A stretch of DNA of 16,290 bases from Gammaproteobacteria bacterium (GTDB lineage Bacteria > Pseudomonadota > Gammaproteobacteria > UBA5335), in contig WOZT01000100.1 of NCBI GenBank assembly GCA_011620145.1, positions 1-16,290 of the forward strand, in the 5' to 3' direction. The position numbers and the translations under genes were made by a program. A model generated the notes under the pieces. It saw only the letters and a program-made list of their open reading frames with translations. It had not been told where the DNA came from and searched no databases. This document shows positions 14,454 to 16,290 of the stretch, in pieces (position 1 is the first letter of the stretch; the number at the start of each line of letters is the position of its first letter).

Positions 14454-15637
14454 GCCGGGATACCGCCTGGGAACAGCGCTGGCGGGGGGCATTGGCCGAG
14501 CGCCAGGCGCAGGGCCTCTATCGCCGTCCGCGGCTTTTGGAGCGTCGCGACGGCGTCCATGCCCGGCTCGAAGGGCGCGACTGTCTGGTGTTTTGCAGCA
14601 ATGACTACCTGGGGCTGGCGGACCATCCGGTCATTTCCGCTGCACTTGCCCAGGCCGCCAGTGAGGTCGGCACGGGCAGCGGCGCCGCCCATCTCATCAG
14701 CGGCCACCACCGCGAACACGAGGCGCTGGAGGCCGAGTTGGCCGACTGGCTGGGTCGGCCGCGTGCGCTTTTGTTCTCCACTGGCTACATGGCCAATATG
14801 GGGGTGATCAACGCGCTCGCCGAGCCGGGTGACACCGTGTACGAGGACGTCCTGAACCACGCCTCGCTGCTGGATGGCGGCTGGCTGTCCCGCGGCCGCA
14901 TGCAGCGCTATGCCCATGGCGATGTGGCGGCCCTGGATGCGGCACTGGCGCAGACTTCGGGACGTGCCCTCATCGCCACCGACGCGGTCTTCAGCATGGA
15001 TGGCGATCTGGCGCCCCTGCCGGCGCTCGCGGAACTCGCGGCGCGCCGGGAAGCCCTGCTGGTGGTGGACGACGCCCATGGTTTCGGGGTGTTGGGGAAT
15101 GGCCCCGGCAGTGTCGCCCATTTCGGGCTCACCCCCGACCAGGTGCCGGTCTACATCGGCACCCTGGGCAAGGCCCTGGGGACCTTTGGCGCCTTCGTGG
15201 CGGGCAGCGAAACCCTCATCGACTACCTGATTCAGCGGGCGCGCACCTATATCTATACCACCGCGCCGCCGCCCGCCCTGGCGGCAGCGACCCGTGCCGC
15301 GCTGGGCCTGGCCCGGCAGGACACCTGGCGCCGCGAGCACCTCGTGGATCTGGTCGCCCGTTTCCGGGACGGCGCGCGGCGCTTGGGGCTGCCCCTGATG
15401 GCCTCCGATACCCCCATTCAGCCCCTGTGGGTGGGCGACGCAGCGCGCGCCATGGCGCTGGGCGCCGCCTTGCTGGAGGCGGGTTATTGGGTGACGCCGA
15501 TCCGTCCCCCGACGGTTCCGCCGGGGACCGCCCGCCTGCGCATCACACTGACAGCGGCCCATACCCCGGCGCAAGTCGAGGGCTTGTTGGGAGCGCTGGC
15601 CCGTTGTTTGGACGCGCCGGCAGGCGCACCAGGATGA
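14450..15637 (+). CDS. bioF: 8-amino-7-oxononanoate synthase
   Basis: PLP enzyme joining pimeloyl-ACP and L-alanine with loss of CO2 to give 8-amino-7-oxononanoate. 395 residues, against 384 in E. coli. Landmarks are [63 protein letters not shown] and [13 protein letters not shown] with the PLP lysine at Lys241. The start is a GTG whose last bases form the bioB stop (GTGA overlap), preceded by a GG-rich stretch, so translation is coupled. The longer open frame inside bioB is not used. Followed 12 bases later by bioC. Confidence 0.96.
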   Translation: MSRDTAWEQRWRGALAERQAQGLYRRPRLLERRDGVHARLEGRDCLVFCSNDYLGLADHPVISAALAQAASEVGTGSGAAHLISGHHREHEALEAELADWLGRPRALLFSTGYMANMGVINALAEPGDTVYEDVLNHASLLDGGWLSRGRMQRYAHGDVAALDAALAQTSGRALIATDAVFSMDGDLAPLPALAELAARREALLVVDDAHGFGVLGNGPGSVAHFGLTPDQVPVYIGTLGKALGTFGAFVAGSETLIDYLIQRARTYIYTTAPPPALAAATRAALGLARQDTWRREHLVDLVARFRDGARRLGLPLMASDTPIQPLWVGDAARAMALGAALLEAGYWVTPIRPPTVPPGTARLRITLTAAHTPAQVEGLLGALARCLDAPAGAPG

Positions 15638-15649
15638 GATGCGCGGAAC

Positions 15650-16290
15650 ATGGCTGAGCGACGGATGGACTGGACTCTCGCGCCGCACCTGCTGGATGAC
15701 CGCGCGGTGCGTCGGCGCTATGCGCGTGCCGGAGCGGGGTTGGCCCATAGTGTGCTGCTGGCCGAGGCGCGCAACCGGCTGCTGGAGCGCCTGACCTATG
15801 TGCGCCTCGACCCGCAGTGGGTCATCGACCTGGGGAGCGCTTCCGGCGCGGGTTCGCGGGGTTTGTCGCGCCGTTATCCTCAAGCGCGGGTGGTGGGGAT
15901 GGATGTGAATCTGGCCCTGCTGGCGCCACCGCGACGTTTTCGGTTGCCATTCTGGCGGTCCCGGCCATTGCGTATCCAGGCCGATGGCCTCCGTCTGCCC
16001 CTGGCGACGGCCAGCGTGGATCTGGTGTTTTCGAATCTGGTGCTCTTGGCGCTGGCCGATCCCTTCCCGATGTTTGCCGAGATCGCCCGGGTATTGCGTC
16101 CCGGCGGCCTGTTCCTGTTCACCACCCTGGGCCCCGATACCCTGCAGGAATTTCGTCGTGCCTGGGCCGCTGTTGACGATGAGCCGCATGTGCATCCTTT
16201 CCTGGACATGCATGATGTGGGGGATGCCCTGGTGCGCGCCCGGCTTGCCGATCCGGTGATGGATGTGGAGCACCTGACCTTCACCTACGC
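15650..16290 (+). CDS. bioC: Malonyl-ACP O-methyltransferase BioC (partial, C-terminus cut)
   Basis: SAM-dependent enzyme that methylates malonyl-ACP to disguise it as a primer for pimelate synthesis. 213 codons are seen before the right edge; E. coli BioC has 251, so roughly 40 or more residues are missing. SAM motif I reads VIDLGSASGAG (58-68), followed by GMDVN (83-87), FSNLVLL (127-133), RVLRPGGLFLFTTLGPDTLQEF (in parts RVLRPGG and FTTLGPDTLQEF) and HVHPFLDMHDVGDAL (180-194), all BioC-like. The usual SNLxxQW motif has lost QW. ATG 15650 is preceded by a weak GCGGAAC; ATG 15665 is an alternative. A BioC-like methyltransferase of other function is possible, but the position after bioF argues for BioC. 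Confidence 0.85.
   Translation, partial: MAERRMDWTLAPHLLDDRAVRRRYARAGAGLAHSVLLAEARNRLLERLTYVRLDPQWVIDLGSASGAGSRGLSRRYPQARVVGMDVNLALLAPPRRFRLPFWRSRPLRIQADGLRLPLATASVDLVFSNLVLLALADPFPMFAEIARVLRPGGLFLFTTLGPDTLQEFRRAWAAVDDEPHVHPFLDMHDVGDALVRARLADPVMDVEHLTFTY

Noticed and set aside
14339..16273. Antisense open frame of 644 codons over bioF and bioC
   Set aside because: Spans two clear plus-strand genes and has shadow-like composition.

Overview
This is a gene-dense, high-GC stretch of a bacterial chromosome (roughly two thirds G+C by eye). Gene content and protein similarity point to a Gammaproteobacterium: kdsD-kdsC lipopolysaccharide genes, the rph/yicC/gmk/rpoZ/spoT/ridA/recG block, chorismate-lyase-type ubiquinone synthesis, and comF beside a bioB-bioF-bioC cluster. 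I cannot name a genus. All genes are core housekeeping functions. I see no transposon, prophage, CRISPR array, tRNA or rRNA, and no obvious new multi-gene system.

Layout. Bases 1-1495 (minus strand) hold kdsC (cut by the left edge) and kdsD, which make the Kdo precursor of lipopolysaccharide. Bases 1496-1856 carry no convincing gene. They hold a cluster of DnaA-box-like 9-mers, a perfect 15-bp palindrome, a strongly AT-rich 70-bp stretch and one more consensus DnaA box. Bases 1857-4379 (minus) hold rph-rdgB-hemW: tRNA 3'-end trimming, house-cleaning of non-canonical purine triphosphates, and a radical-SAM heme chaperone. A short divergent promoter region (4380-4500) separates them from the rightward genes.

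Bases 4501-5981 hold yicC-gmk. Bases 6119-12652 hold rpoZ-spoT-ridA-recG-ubiC-ubiA, tightly packed with small gaps or overlaps. This run joins guanine nucleotide supply (gmk), an RNA polymerase subunit (rpoZ) and (p)ppGpp turnover (spoT), then recombination-fork rescue (recG) and the first two ubiquinone steps (ubiC makes 4-hydroxybenzoate, ubiA prenylates it). comF is convergent with ubiA and divergent from the biotin genes. bioB-bioF-bioC run rightward to the window edge.

Most worth a second look: (1) the DnaA-box/AT-rich intergenic region between kdsD and hemW, which resembles a replication origin or a DnaA-titrating or -reactivating site; (2) a BirA-operator-like inverted repeat over the -35 element of the bioB promoter; (3) a SpoT whose synthetase domain has Glu in place of the conserved metal-binding Asp, while the hydrolase residues are intact.
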